DNA from: an uncultured Verrucomicrobia subdivision 3 bacterium
GTDB taxonomy: Bacteria; Verrucomicrobiota; Verrucomicrobiae; Limisphaerales; UBA11358
Assembly (NCBI GenBank): GCA_903921455.1
Contig: CAIXPZ010000314.1
Location: 1-23,244 of the forward strand
Direction of reading: 5' to 3'
Length of the DNA stretch: 23,244 nucleotides
Below, piece by piece: positions 1 through 7,751 of the stretch. The first letter of the stretch is position 1. The number at the start of each line of letters is the position of its first letter. The notes beneath the pieces were generated by a model. The model was not told the origin of the DNA. It was given only the letters and a program-made list of their open reading frames with translations, and made no database searches. Made by a program: the position numbers and the translations under genes.

Positions 1-72
1 GCCAGCCATACGATGCCGATCTACACGCCCGCAACCAGAAACAGCATGGCTCCTGGGTCTTGACCCTAATGA

Positions 73-93
73 AACCGGCTCCCGCAGCCGGTT
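73..93 (-). terminator. Inverted repeat after the pseudopilin-like gene, possible terminator
   Basis: Perfect 8-bp arms (AACCGGCT / AGCCGGTT) enclose a 5-nt loop, 8 nt beyond the stop codon of the minus-strand gene ending at 102. On the minus strand the stem is followed by TTTCATTAGGG, so the T-tract is short. Position fits a terminator; the weak T-tract makes the call uncertain. Confidence 0.35.
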
Positions 94-101
94 GATAACT
101 C

Positions 102-677
102 CTATGAAAAAATCATTTGCAAGCCAGAGAACAACTTTTGGGGCGGCAACGGTCCCGGCGCCATGGAGGACGGATAGCCAAAGGGGTCGAACAACATGCC
201 GCCGGTCGAGTTGGTAAGGCCGGCATGCGTCGGCACCGTCCGCACATAGACGGTGCGGTTGTTCATGTTGGTGAGCGTGGCGAGCACGCTGCGGTAACCG
301 GGGCAGATCATGACCGTGGCTTCGCGGGTGACGGCATCCGGGGTGTGATAGCCCAGCTGGGACGTGAGATAATAGACCAGTTCGTCCGTGGAGCCCGAAT
401 TGTAGGTCACTTGCTGGCCGGACCACAGGCCGACGGTCGAGCCCTGCCCGGGCGGAAGCCAGTCCTGGTTGTCATCAATCCAGAGCTGCAGGGCCAGATG
501 CACCTGGCGGAAGTTCGACAGGCAGCCGACCTGCTGCGCCTTGCGTTTGGCGCTGGCCAAGGCGGGCAGCAACATCGCCGCCAGAATCGCGATGATGGCG
601 ATGACGACAAGGAGTTCAATCAGGGTAAACGCCCTCCGCCTGGGCGGGGCGCCGGATGCGACAAACAAGTTTTTCAT
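102..677 (-). CDS. Pseudopilin-like protein with type IV prepilin N-terminus, short form
   Basis: This 191-residue protein begins MKNLF, then a basic stretch (RRR) and [20 protein letters not shown], the prepilin cleavage/methylation signal followed by the hydrophobic N-terminal helix. The Glu at position +5 after the cleavage site is present. Such proteins are cut and N-methylated by prepilin peptidase and placed in the inner membrane or a pseudopilus. After the helix come ASAKRKAQ and [15 protein letters not shown], typical of the H-X9-DG (DUF1559-like) pseudopilins that are abundant in Verrucomicrobiota and Planctomycetes. An in-frame upstream start (773) exists, but ATG at 677 puts the signal at the N-terminus. 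The protein stops soon after [11 protein letters not shown], where relatives as I know them continue for several dozen residues to a C-terminal H...DG motif, so it may be truncated. Role beyond the pseudopilin fold is unknown. Confidence 0.8.
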   Translation of the reverse strand: MKNLFVASGAPPRRRAFTLIELLVVIAIIAILAAMLLPALASAKRKAQQVGCLSNFRQVHLALQLWIDDNQDWLPPGQGSTVGLWSGQQVTYNSGSTDELVYYLTSQLGYHTPDAVTREATVMICPGYRSVLATLTNMNNRTVYVRTVPTHAGLTNSTGGMLFDPFGYPSSMAPGPLPPQKLFSGLQMIFS

Positions 678-940
678 AACTGGGTTTCTGATTACCGCAG
701 GGGTTTCGCACAAGTGCCGGGGATTGCCTGGTAAACAATGCCTGCAAATGGGCGCTGCGCTTGGGATTAACAAGGTTATGAAGTTATTTAAGGGCGAACG
801 GGTGGACAGTCAAGTGAAACGTACCAGCGGTGATGGTGGCTGGCCCAGGCGGCGGGGGCATCTGCCCGCCCTGCTGGTCGTCCTTCGACGGGCCAAGTTG
901 CGCTTGACCATTTTTGCCGGCGGGCACAGTCTCGTTCATC

Positions 941-2068
941 ATGAATGCCATTTTCCGCGGCGGCCTCGCCCTGATCCTGCTTCTGACGATAAGTTCCCGC
1001 CCGGCGGTGGCGGCCGAGAAACCGGCCGGCTTCCGCTTGACGGTGGAATTGCGCGACGGCTCGCGCGTCGTCGGCCTGGGGAGGGACAAGAAATTGGAAT
1101 TCCGCTCCCCCGTGCTGGGCGAACTGAAATTGCCGCTGGAAAAAATCCGGTTCGTCGAGGCGCAGGCCGGGACCAACCGCTACAAGCTCACCACGGCTAG
1201 CGATGATTCATTGCTGGTGGCGTTCACGATGGACGAGGTCCGCGTGGAGACGGCCTATGGCGTGGTCAAGCTGCCGGCGGGCATGATCAAAACCCTGCGC
1301 GTGTCGGTGCACGGCGGAGCCGGCCGGCCCACGGATGGCTTGATCGGCCTGTGGTCAGGCGAAGGCAATGCGGTGGACGCCGTGACCGGCAACAGCGGCA
1401 GCCTGCGCAATGTGAGCTTCACGGACGGCGTGGCGGGCCAGGCTTTTTCCTTCGCGCCGGATAATTTTCCCTACGGCACCTACACCGGCGTGCAGATTCC
1501 CGACCGGCCCGCTTATGTCCTGACAAAATCCCTGACCATCGAGAGCTGGGTCCGGCCGCGCGGGAACGGTTACATCATCCTAAGCCGCGGCGACCATCGT
1601 CCGGGCATGGACCCCTACACGCTATCCATGCAGGCGAACCATACGCTCCGGTTTCAGATTTGTGGTCCGGCCGCCGAGTCCACCTACATCGACACCCAGC
1701 TCGCCTATGGCGTGTGGACGCATGTGGCGGCGGTGCTGGACGGCGACGCCGGCACCTTGCGGCTCTACACCAACGGCGTGCTGGCGGCACAGGCGGACAC
1801 GCGCGTCGTGCCGATCGGCGAATTGATCCCCGGATTGTCACCGGGCCTCGGGATCGGCAATCTGAACGACGGCGGCAATAATTTCCCCTTCATCGGCGAC
1901 CTGGACGAGGTCGGGCTGTATAACCGCGCCTTGGCGGTGGAGGAAATCAACGCCATCTACAATGAAAACTCCGCCCACGCGGACGGACGGGCCGAGTTGT
2001 TCCCGGCACGCTCGAATATCCGGATGCCGATGCACAGCGGGTTTCCCGGATATTATCCGAGGAATTGA
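941..2068 (+). CDS. Secreted LamG (concanavalin A-like) domain protein
   Basis: This 375-residue protein has a signal peptide (about residues 1-25, a hydrophobic LALILLLTI core ending AVAA). Residues about 28-115 form a small beta-rich module with DGSRVVG and LGELKLPLEKIRFVEA, which I associate with secreted Verrucomicrobiota proteins. Residues about 130-335 are a LamG/concanavalin A-like jelly roll: GLWSGEGNAVDAVTGNSG at the start, SLTIESWVRPRG, WTHVAAVLDG, LRLYTNG and GDLDEVGLYNRAL at the end. LamG domains usually bind glycans or mediate adhesion; no catalytic domain is visible. ATG at 941 is preferred over the in-frame TTG at 914 because the signal peptide starts there. It is one of only two protein genes of normal length on the plus strand, and no Shine-Dalgarno sequence is visible. 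Ligand unknown. Confidence 0.8.
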   Translation: MNAIFRGGLALILLLTISSRPAVAAEKPAGFRLTVELRDGSRVVGLGRDKKLEFRSPVLGELKLPLEKIRFVEAQAGTNRYKLTTASDDSLLVAFTMDEVRVETAYGVVKLPAGMIKTLRVSVHGGAGRPTDGLIGLWSGEGNAVDAVTGNSGSLRNVSFTDGVAGQAFSFAPDNFPYGTYTGVQIPDRPAYVLTKSLTIESWVRPRGNGYIILSRGDHRPGMDPYTLSMQANHTLRFQICGPAAESTYIDTQLAYGVWTHVAAVLDGDAGTLRLYTNGVLAAQADTRVVPIGELIPGLSPGLGIGNLNDGGNNFPFIGDLDEVGLYNRALAVEEINAIYNENSAHADGRAELFPARSNIRMPMHSGFPGYYPRN

Positions 2069-2110
2069 CGGTTGGGCCGCCTCCCCGGAAATTCCGGACA
2101 TCGGCGGGCA

Positions 2111-2143
2111 AATAAAAACGCCCCACTGGATGCAGCGGGGCGT
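2111..2143 (-). terminator. Rho-independent terminator of the small EF-hand gene
   Basis: Read on the minus strand, ACGCCCC and GGGGCGT form a 7-bp GC-rich stem around a 12-nt loop, followed at once by TTTTATT. It starts 22 nt beyond the stop codon at 2165. The plus strand has no T-tract after the stem, so it serves the minus-strand gene. Confidence 0.8.
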
Positions 2144-2164
2144 CGTGAGATTAAGGCGACCGGA

Positions 2165-2449
2165 TTACTTGGCCGGGGCCGGAGCCGGGGCGGCATCGGC
2201 TTTCTTCTTGCCGTGGGTCAGGCCCGCAGCGGCCATCTTATCCTTGTCTTCCTGGGTCATCGCGGCGCGTTCTTCCTTGGAGAGCTTGCCGTCTTTGTTG
2301 GTGTCGTATTTGGCCAACATGTCGGTCATGACCTGCTTCTGTTCGGCGGTCAGCTTATGCTTTTCCTTTTTGGGGGCGGCATCTTGAGCTTGAACCATGA
2401 TGGCGGAGGCGCAAAAGAGCGCGAGGGCGGCGACTAATAGTTTTTTCAT
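2165..2449 (-). CDS. Small secreted EF-hand protein
   Basis: This 94-residue protein has a signal peptide (MKKLLVAALALFCASAIMVQA, cleavage expected near residue 21). One canonical EF-hand loop, DTNKDGKLSKEE, sits at about residues 49-60, with calcium-ligand positions D, N, D, the Gly turn, Leu and final Glu all intact. The rest is charged (KKEKHKL, KDK), with an Ala/Pro tail (APAPAPAK). The likely product is an exported calcium-binding protein; small EF-hand proteins of this kind are common in Planctomycetes and Verrucomicrobiota, and their roles are mostly unknown. It is monocistronic, with its own terminator. ATG at 2449 is the only sensible start because it begins the signal peptide. Confidence 0.85.
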   Translation of the reverse strand: MKKLLVAALALFCASAIMVQAQDAAPKKEKHKLTAEQKQVMTDMLAKYDTNKDGKLSKEERAAMTQEDKDKMAAAGLTHGKKKADAAPAPAPAK

Positions 2450-2584
2450 ATTAACAATTGTTTCGTTGTGTTGTTGTCCAAACCTCGTTTGAGGCTATGA
2501 AAAGGCAGACGTTGGCGCTGGCCGGCGGTTACAGAATTGTGACCCGGGCAGGTCGGCGCTGACACAAACCAGCCGCTGACAACC

Positions 2585-2764
2585 TCATCCGGAAACATCA
2601 AAATCCGAGCAGCTCATGAAATAATGGCAGCGCGGACACCGCAGTTTGCACTTTTCATTGATCAACTCCTGCCCGCAGCGCAGGCAATAACGCCAGTGCT
2701 CGCCGGAATTGTCCGTAGGCGGGCAGGCATGGTTTTCCTCACCGGGCGCCGGGGAACCAGCCAT
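2585..2764 (-). CDS. Zinc-ribbon peptide downstream of mutL
   Basis: This 59-residue protein has two CxxC knuckles, C27-x2-C30 (CLRC) and C43-x2-C46 (CPRC), plus C39 and C52 nearby, giving a compact zinc ribbon in its C-terminal half (ELINEKCKLRCPRCHYFMSC). The N-terminal 20 residues are polar and probably disordered. The ATG at 2764 lies one base after the mutL stop codon (TGA at 2768-2766), so translation is probably coupled to mutL; an in-frame TTG at 2782 inside mutL is the alternative. I recognise the general ...CPRCGY..SCSD zinc-ribbon pattern from other bacteria but know no function for it. The coupling suggests co-expression with mismatch repair, not necessarily a role in it. Confidence 0.65.
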   Translation of the reverse strand: MAGSPAPGEENHACPPTDNSGEHWRYCLRCGQELINEKCKLRCPRCHYFMSCSDFDVSG

Positions 2765-2765
2765 A

Positions 2766-4745
2766 TCACTGCGTCCGGCCAAATTTTTTCTCCAGTTCGC
2801 GGTAATTCATTTCGATCAGGGTCGGACGGCCATGCGGACAGGTATACGGCATCGCGCAGCGGCGTAAATCCTCAACCAGATTTTCCAATTCCGGTCCGCC
2901 GAGCGGGTCGTTGGCCTTCACCGCATGGCGGCAGACGGTCTTGGCCACGGTGTGTTCCCCCAGCCGCGCGAGATTTACCTCGCGCCCGGCGGCGCGCAAC
3001 TCATCCACCAAGTCGAATACAAACCGGCGCGGGTCGGCGGCTTTCACGAACGGCGGCAGCGCATCGAGCAGAAAGGTCCGCTCGCCGAACTCGCTCAACC
3101 CCACACCCAGCCGCGTCAGCGCCGCCAGCTGCCCGCGCAAGAACTGCGCGTCGCGCGGCGGCAGCTCGATGGTTTCCGGCAGCAGCAATTTTTGCGACGG
3201 CGCGGCATCTTTCTGCTCCAGGCGGTTCAGCATCTGCTCGTATAAAATCCGCTCATGGGCGGCGTGCTGGTCGAGCAAGACCAGCCCGCGGTCGGATTCC
3301 AGCAGCACGTATAATTTCCCGACCACGCCGACGAGCCGCAGCGGCACGTTCAGCAACGGCGCGGGCGTGCCGGGAGTTGGGAGTTGGGAGATGGGAGTTG
3401 GGGGTCTCGATTCCGGCGTGGCTGGCGGCTGGGGGATTGAAGATGGAACCGGTGGTTCGATCGTTGCCGGCACCGGGGACGGGAAGCCCATTTTCAAAGG
3501 CGCGGGCACGACCGGCGACGGCTTGAGTTTTTCCGGAAAATTCGGCAGCGCGGGCGCGGCCGCGGCCGGCGCAAAGGTCAATTCACTTGGCGCGCCGGGC
3601 GTCCGGGCGATTAAATGGGTTTTCTCCGGCTCGGAGTGAAACGCCAGCAAGGCCTCATGCACCGCCTGCGCGACGCATCGCCGCACTTCAAATTCCCGGT
3701 GGAATTTCACCTCGCGCTTGGCCGGATGGATGTTCACATCCACCGCCGCCGGATCAATTTCGAGAAACAGGCAGCAGACCGGATAACGGCCCTTCATCAG
3801 CGAGTTATGATAGCCCTCGATGAGCGCGTAGTTGACGCCGCGGTTTTCCACCGGTCGCCGGTTCACAAAAACGAACTGGCTCTCCCGCGTCGCCCGCGAA
3901 ACACCGGGGGACCCAATGAGGCCCCAGACGCGGATGGTGGATGGCGCAGGGCAGATTTCCGGTTTCTCGGGCAAGGCGGTTTCAAAAATGTCCGTCGCCT
4001 CCGGCGAGGGCGGTTGACCGTCACCGGCGAGGGCGGCGGAAAAATTCACGGGCAGGAGTTTTTCATCGCCGAGCAGCGCGCGCAGACGCTCGCGCAAGGC
4101 TGCGATCCGGCTGGAGCTGGCCGGGCCGGATTTCACGGCGGGCAACTGCCAGACGTTGCGACCATCTTTGACAAAGGTGAACGCGACTTCAGGAAAGGCC
4201 AGCGCGGCCAGCGTCAGATAATGCTGGATGTGCGAGGCCTCCGTTTCCTCGGTGCGGAGAAATTTCCGGCGCGCCGGCAGGTTGAAAAACAACTGGCGCA
4301 CCTCGATGCTGGTGCCGGGCGCGCTGCCGGCGGCTTTGACTTCGGCAATCGTGCCGCCGTTGACGATGATTTGCGAACCTTCGGGCGAAGCAGCTTCGCG
4401 CTCCCGCGTGGTCAGGATGAAGCGGCTGACGCTGGCGATACTCGGAAGGGCCTCGCCGCGAAAGCCCATCGTGGCAATGGTGGCCAAATCTTCGGCGCGC
4501 TGAATTTTGCTGGTGGCATGCCGTTCGAGGCAGAGCAAGGCGTCGTCGCGGCTCATGCCGGTGCCATCGTCGGTCACACGCACCAAACTGCGGCCGCCCG
4601 CACCGATTTCGACGGTGATTTTTTTTGCGTCCGCATCCAGGGAATTCTCGACGAGCTCCTTCACGACGCTGGCGGGCCGCTCGACCACTTCGCCGGCGGC
4701 GATCTGGTTGGCGACCTGCTCGGAAAGGAGCTTGATGCGATTCAC
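2766..4745 (-). CDS. mutL: DNA mismatch repair endonuclease MutL
   Basis: MutL links mismatch recognition by MutS to strand incision. Length (659 residues) is normal. The N-terminal GHKL ATPase shows IAAGEVVERP, KELVENSLDA, DDGTGM and GFRGEALPSIASVS, with LFFNLPARRKFL later. A Pro-rich linker lies at about residues 385-470. The C-terminal domain carries D492-Q-H-A-x2-E-x4-E, CRHAVKA (about 605) and CPHGRPT (about 636), the metal-binding motifs of MutL proteins with endonuclease activity. It is therefore the nicking type, used by bacteria without MutH. The start is GTG at 4745, because the family begins right at IKLLSEQVANQIAAGEV. It follows a histidine kinase gene by 60 nt and precedes a coupled zinc-ribbon peptide. 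A 7-bp G-rich repeat in the linker is listed separately. Confidence 0.97.
   Translation of the reverse strand: MNRIKLLSEQVANQIAAGEVVERPASVVKELVENSLDADAKKITVEIGAGGRSLVRVTDDGTGMSRDDALLCLERHATSKIQRAEDLATIATMGFRGEALPSIASVSRFILTTREREAASPEGSQIIVNGGTIAEVKAAGSAPGTSIEVRQLFFNLPARRKFLRTEETEASHIQHYLTLAALAFPEVAFTFVKDGRNVWQLPAVKSGPASSSRIAALRERLRALLGDEKLLPVNFSAALAGDGQPPSPEATDIFETALPEKPEICPAPSTIRVWGLIGSPGVSRATRESQFVFVNRRPVENRGVNYALIEGYHNSLMKGRYPVCCLFLEIDPAAVDVNIHPAKREVKFHREFEVRRCVAQAVHEALLAFHSEPEKTHLIARTPGAPSELTFAPAAAAPALPNFPEKLKPSPVVPAPLKMGFPSPVPATIEPPVPSSIPQPPATPESRPPTPISQLPTPGTPAPLLNVPLRLVGVVGKLYVLLESDRGLVLLDQHAAHERILYEQMLNRLEQKDAAPSQKLLLPETIELPPRDAQFLRGQLAALTRLGVGLSEFGERTFLLDALPPFVKAADPRRFVFDLVDELRAAGREVNLARLGEHTVAKTVCRHAVKANDPLGGPELENLVEDLRRCAMPYTCPHGRPTLIEMNYRELEKKFGRTQ
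3372..3404 (+). repeat. 7-bp G-rich tandem repeat in the mutL linker, potential G-quadruplex
   Basis: Units GGGAGTT, GGGAGTT, GGGAGAT, GGGAGTT and GGGGG follow each other without a gap. This gives five runs of at least three G separated by exactly four bases each, which satisfies the usual G3N1-7 quadruplex rule. It lies on the strand opposite the mutL coding strand, where the protein reads RPPTPISQLPTPGTP. The unit length is not a multiple of three. Confidence 0.85.
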
Positions 4746-4805
4746 GGCGGAAATTTTGAATGGCGAAGGCCGAATGTCGAATTCAATTTGCGCAATCGGC
4801 TTGAA

Positions 4806-5897
4806 TTATTTCGCCCGCAAGAGCGTGAAACCGAAAATCGCGCCGTGGCCCGGCTCGCGGCGAACGAAGATTTTCCCGCCATGATCCTCGACGATTTTTT
4901 TGCAGATAGACAGGCCAAGACCGGTGCCACGGGCTTTACCGTGCGTGGTGAACGGCTGAAACAGATTGTCCGCAATTTCCGGTGCAATGCCGGGGCCGGT
5001 GTCCTCGATTTCCACGAGCATTTCGTGGTCGTCCGGCCGGAAACGCAGAAAAATGTCGCCGCCTTCGTCCAAGAAATCCCTGGCGTTGTAGATGAGATTA
5101 TTAAAAACCCGCCCCAGCCGGCGGGCATCGAACAGAAACAGGCCGACGGGCGGCTCGTTTTCCAAAACGAGCCGGATGGACTGGGCAGACAACTCGGATT
5201 GAAGTTCCGCAACCAATTCCCAAACGAAAGCCCGGAAATCATTGGGAGTAAGCTCGGCACGACTTCGGCCTTCGGTGAAAGCCAGAATGTCAGTGACGAG
5301 ATCGTTGATACGTTGCACCTGGCGCAGAATGCGGGACTGGATAAGGGTGCGGGTTGCGGGATTCAGGTTCGGATTGGAAAACATTTCTGCTGACAGGCCG
5401 ATAATGCTCAAAGGATTTTTAAGGTCATGGATGATGCTGCGGGCAAAATTACCAACGACCGCGAGGCGCTCGGCTTCGATGACTTCGCGGAGGTGAAGCT
5501 GGTTGAACTCGCGGAGGCGGTGACTGATATGCTGGAGCAAGGCAAAAGCCAGCGCCGGCGAGTGTTCGATAAAGGCGAGCATTTCGCCGCGCGGCAGAAA
5601 ATAAACTTCGGTTTCCTCCACCGCGGAGGCGGTGGCCGAACGCGGGCGATGTTCAATGACCGCCATCTCGCCGAAAATCTCACCCGGGCCGAGCCGGGAA
5701 AAAACCCGGCGGGTGCTGGCACCGGAGGAAATTTCTACCAGCCCGCTTTTCACGAAATAGACACCGTCGCCGGGGGCACCCTCGCGGAATATCTCCTGAC
5801 CGATAACCAGGCGGCGTTCCTGTGTAATGAGCCGGAGCGCTTGAAGTTCAGCGCGATTCAGATGACGGAACAACGAGATGGTTTCGAGCGTCGCCAC
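4806..5897 (-). CDS. Soluble histidine kinase with N-terminal cyclic-nucleotide-binding domain
   Basis: Residues about 5-125 form a cyclic-nucleotide-binding (Crp-like) domain: GQEIFREGAPGDGVYFVKSG, then LGPGEIFGEMAVIEHRPRSATA, which resembles the phosphate-binding cassette. Residues about 145-215 are the HisKA dimerisation domain with His157 in IIHDLKNPLS as the phosphoacceptor. Residues about 225-363 are the HATPase: N-box NNLIYNA (266-272), G1 DTGPGI (299-304) and G2 GTGLGLS. No membrane segment is visible, so it is probably cytoplasmic and senses a small nucleotide or responds through a partner. No response regulator is adjacent; the NtrC-like regulator at the right end of the window is about 17 kb away. 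The start is GTG at 5897; no Shine-Dalgarno is visible. The ligand (cAMP, cGMP or other) cannot be told from sequence. mutL lies 60 nt downstream, so cotranscription is likely. Confidence 0.88.
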   Translation of the reverse strand: MATLETISLFRHLNRAELQALRLITQERRLVIGQEIFREGAPGDGVYFVKSGLVEISSGASTRRVFSRLGPGEIFGEMAVIEHRPRSATASAVEETEVYFLPRGEMLAFIEHSPALAFALLQHISHRLREFNQLHLREVIEAERLAVVGNFARSIIHDLKNPLSIIGLSAEMFSNPNLNPATRTLIQSRILRQVQRINDLVTDILAFTEGRSRAELTPNDFRAFVWELVAELQSELSAQSIRLVLENEPPVGLFLFDARRLGRVFNNLIYNARDFLDEGGDIFLRFRPDDHEMLVEIEDTGPGIAPEIADNLFQPFTTHGKARGTGLGLSICKKIVEDHGGKIFVRREPGHGAIFGFTLLRAK

Positions 5898-5971
5898 CCA
5901 GCCACTTTAGGAGAAAAAATCCCGGCGTAAAGGTTTCAAAATGGCGCCGGCCCCGGGAGTTGGCCGGTCAG

Positions 5972-5999
5972 TTGACAATCCGTTGCAAAAATGTAACAT
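5972..5999 (+). promoter_or_regulatory. Possible sigma-70-type promoter upstream of the tRNA
   Basis: Perfect -35 box TTGACA, 16-bp spacer and a weak -10 box TAACAT (4 of 6). It points rightwards and lies about 170 bases before the tRNA, which has a better promoter of its own. The rest of the 5898-6122 gap shows nothing I can interpret. Confidence 0.3.
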
Positions 6000-6122
6000 T
6001 GCGTTATTCGGGTAGCAGCACGTTTCTTCAGCGGGGTTCCCCACCCCCACCTCCTTGGCGTCTGCTGCCCGGATTTTTCAAATTCCAGCCTCCCTGGCAA
6101 CGGAAAGATTTAAAACCAAAAC

Positions 6123-6151
6123 TTGACGCTGCGGCAAAGATTTTTTATTGT
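6123..6151 (+). promoter_or_regulatory. Promoter of the tRNA-Asp gene
   Basis: -35 TTGACG (5 of 6) and -10 TATTGT (4 of 6) separated by the ideal 17 bases. The transcript would start about 10 nt before the mature 5' end of the tRNA, a normal short leader. Confidence 0.7.
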
Positions 6152-6167
6152 CACCTCTCCCCTGCGT

Positions 6168-6244
6168 GGGGATGTAGCTCAATTGGTTAGAGCGCTGCCC
6201 TGTCACGGCAGAGGTTACGGGTTCGAGCCCCGCCATTCCCGCCA
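6168..6244 (+). tRNA. tRNA-Asp (anticodon GTC)
   Basis: The acceptor arm GGGGATG pairs with CATTCCC (one G-T pair). The anticodon stem CTGCC/GGCAG encloses the loop CTGTCAC, with anticodon GTC at 6202-6204, which decodes GAC and GAU. The T arm has GTTCGAG in ACGGGTTCGAGCCCC-like form, the discriminator is G, and the CCA end is encoded. Length is 77 nt including CCA. It is the only RNA gene seen, and its strand is opposite to the flanking protein genes. Confidence 0.97.
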
Positions 6245-6344
6245 TATTTTCCCCCACCGGTAGCGTATTACATTGGGTCATTGCATGTTTACGGTTTCTG
6301 GAAACTGATTTGCGACGGATTAAGCCCCGATCTTCGGTTACGAC

Positions 6345-7676
6345 TTAAAATTTCCACTGCGTTCCCAAGGAAACCAGCTGCTGATAAAATTCGCGGGTTG
6401 ATGGATTCGCCAGGTCATTCTGCGCGTTGCGGCCCCAGTCCAGCGCGCACGCGAGCGTGACGCTGACGTGGGTATTGATGGCGTAACCCAGACCGGCGGT
6501 GGTGGTGTATTGCAGGTCGTGGCGTTTACAAGCCGGGAGATTTCCGCTGGTAAAATCCCAGGAAATGAATTTCCCACCAAGGTCCAAACCCAATTTATCC
6601 GTGAGCCGACAATGATAAACCAGGTCAAAGGCATTCTCGTAATATGGCACCTTGCCAGAGCCGGAAACCCACTGCCACGACTTGGTCTTGAATGACAGTG
6701 TATTGTCCGGCGCGAAGGTGGCGGCGAGCAATGACTCGCCATAAAACTTCACGGGATGCAGGTCGTTCACCGGCGTGGTGTGACCGACCGAATCACCCTG
6801 ATAACTCCGGAAATCCGGCCCGCCCTGGATTTTCACGGACAACCAGCTCCACGGCTTGCCCTCGATGCCGAAAAGAACCCGCTGATAATCACTCGAGGAA
6901 CTGTAGGGCGAAAACGCATACTGCTGCTGGTATTGGTGACCGTAACGATAGCCGAGCGTGAACGCGAGGGGCGGGGTGAGTTTATAACCAAAATCCGCCC
7001 CGCCGTTCACATCATAACGGTCACAGTAATTCTGATAGCCGGGCAGGTTGAGCTGCTCCGTCATCAGATCGTAATACAATAACGAGCCGGCTGGACGGAC
7101 GAACCATTTTTCCCGGTCGAACTGCACGCTCACGTTGGCGCGATCCTGGATTTGCCGGCGACGTTCACGATCCGCCGTCGTGGCAAAGGCGCTATACAAT
7201 CCCCCCGGATAGACCGGGCCCATGCCACTACCGTCGATGTAGGTAAAATTATTATCGGCACCGAAAGCCACCCAGTCCGTCTGGCCTTTGACCGCCGCCA
7301 GAAGCCGATGGGCATTGTAACTTTCCGAACCCTGGTCGTGATATACCGCAAAATCCGGCGCATACGCCAGCGACAAGACCGGTAGATTGGTCGCGCCGGC
7401 CAACGTTGAAAAATTCACCCCGACCTTGGGCGAAACCGTCGTGATCCACGAAGACCGATCCTTTAAGGCAGCCACACTGCCCGCGGGGACCGTATATGCC
7501 GGCGGCAAATTCCTGGCGTCCACGCCGGAAAGAAACACATTGTTATCGTAACTCTCCTTGAGACCCAGCGAGCAATCGGTCAGCCATGCGGGTTTAGCCC
7601 ACTCGGTTGCGGCCGCCACCCAGCTACCGAAAACAAATCCCGCCGCCACCATCCAAATTATCCGATTCAACTTCAT
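6345..7676 (-). CDS. Predicted outer membrane beta-barrel protein
   Basis: This 443-residue protein starts with a signal peptide (MKLNRIIWMVAAGFVFGSWVAAA). The remainder is a succession of short amphipathic, aromatic-rich strands such as LSLAYAPDFAVYHDQ, FTLGYRYGHQYQQQYAF and VSVTLACALDWGRN, and it ends in QWKF with a C-terminal Phe, as expected for a BAM-inserted barrel. The early LGLKESYDNNVFLSG resembles other predicted barrels from this phylum. It is probably a porin-like or structural outer membrane protein; substrate unknown. The ATG at 7676 begins the signal peptide. It stands alone between a HAD phosphatase gene and the tRNA, with no obvious terminator in the 100 bases beyond its stop. 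Confidence 0.75.
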   Translation of the reverse strand: MKLNRIIWMVAAGFVFGSWVAAATEWAKPAWLTDCSLGLKESYDNNVFLSGVDARNLPPAYTVPAGSVAALKDRSSWITTVSPKVGVNFSTLAGATNLPVLSLAYAPDFAVYHDQGSESYNAHRLLAAVKGQTDWVAFGADNNFTYIDGSGMGPVYPGGLYSAFATTADRERRRQIQDRANVSVQFDREKWFVRPAGSLLYYDLMTEQLNLPGYQNYCDRYDVNGGADFGYKLTPPLAFTLGYRYGHQYQQQYAFSPYSSSSDYQRVLFGIEGKPWSWLSVKIQGGPDFRSYQGDSVGHTTPVNDLHPVKFYGESLLAATFAPDNTLSFKTKSWQWVSGSGKVPYYENAFDLVYHCRLTDKLGLDLGGKFISWDFTSGNLPACKRHDLQYTTTAGLGYAINTHVSVTLACALDWGRNAQNDLANPSTREFYQQLVSLGTQWKF

Positions 7677-7751
7677 TTCTGCGGCAATCTACCAGATTGC
7701 CACGTCCGCCGATGGACATTAATTAGCGCAAATTCACCCTTTTTTGGCAGA

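Noticed and set aside
784..1176. 130-residue minus-strand frame opposite the start of the LamG gene
   Set aside because: Low-complexity basic sequence with no motif; the plus-strand frame has signal peptide and domain evidence.
3615..5393. 592-residue plus-strand open frame opposite mutL and the histidine kinase
   Set aside because: It is antisense to two genes with full sets of family motifs and shows only compositional bias (Arg, Gly, Ala), typical of GC-rich shadow frames.
6078..6281. Minus-strand frame coding MAGLEPVTSAVTGQRSNQLSY
   Set aside because: This is the antisense translation of the tRNA-Asp gene, a well-known source of false annotations.
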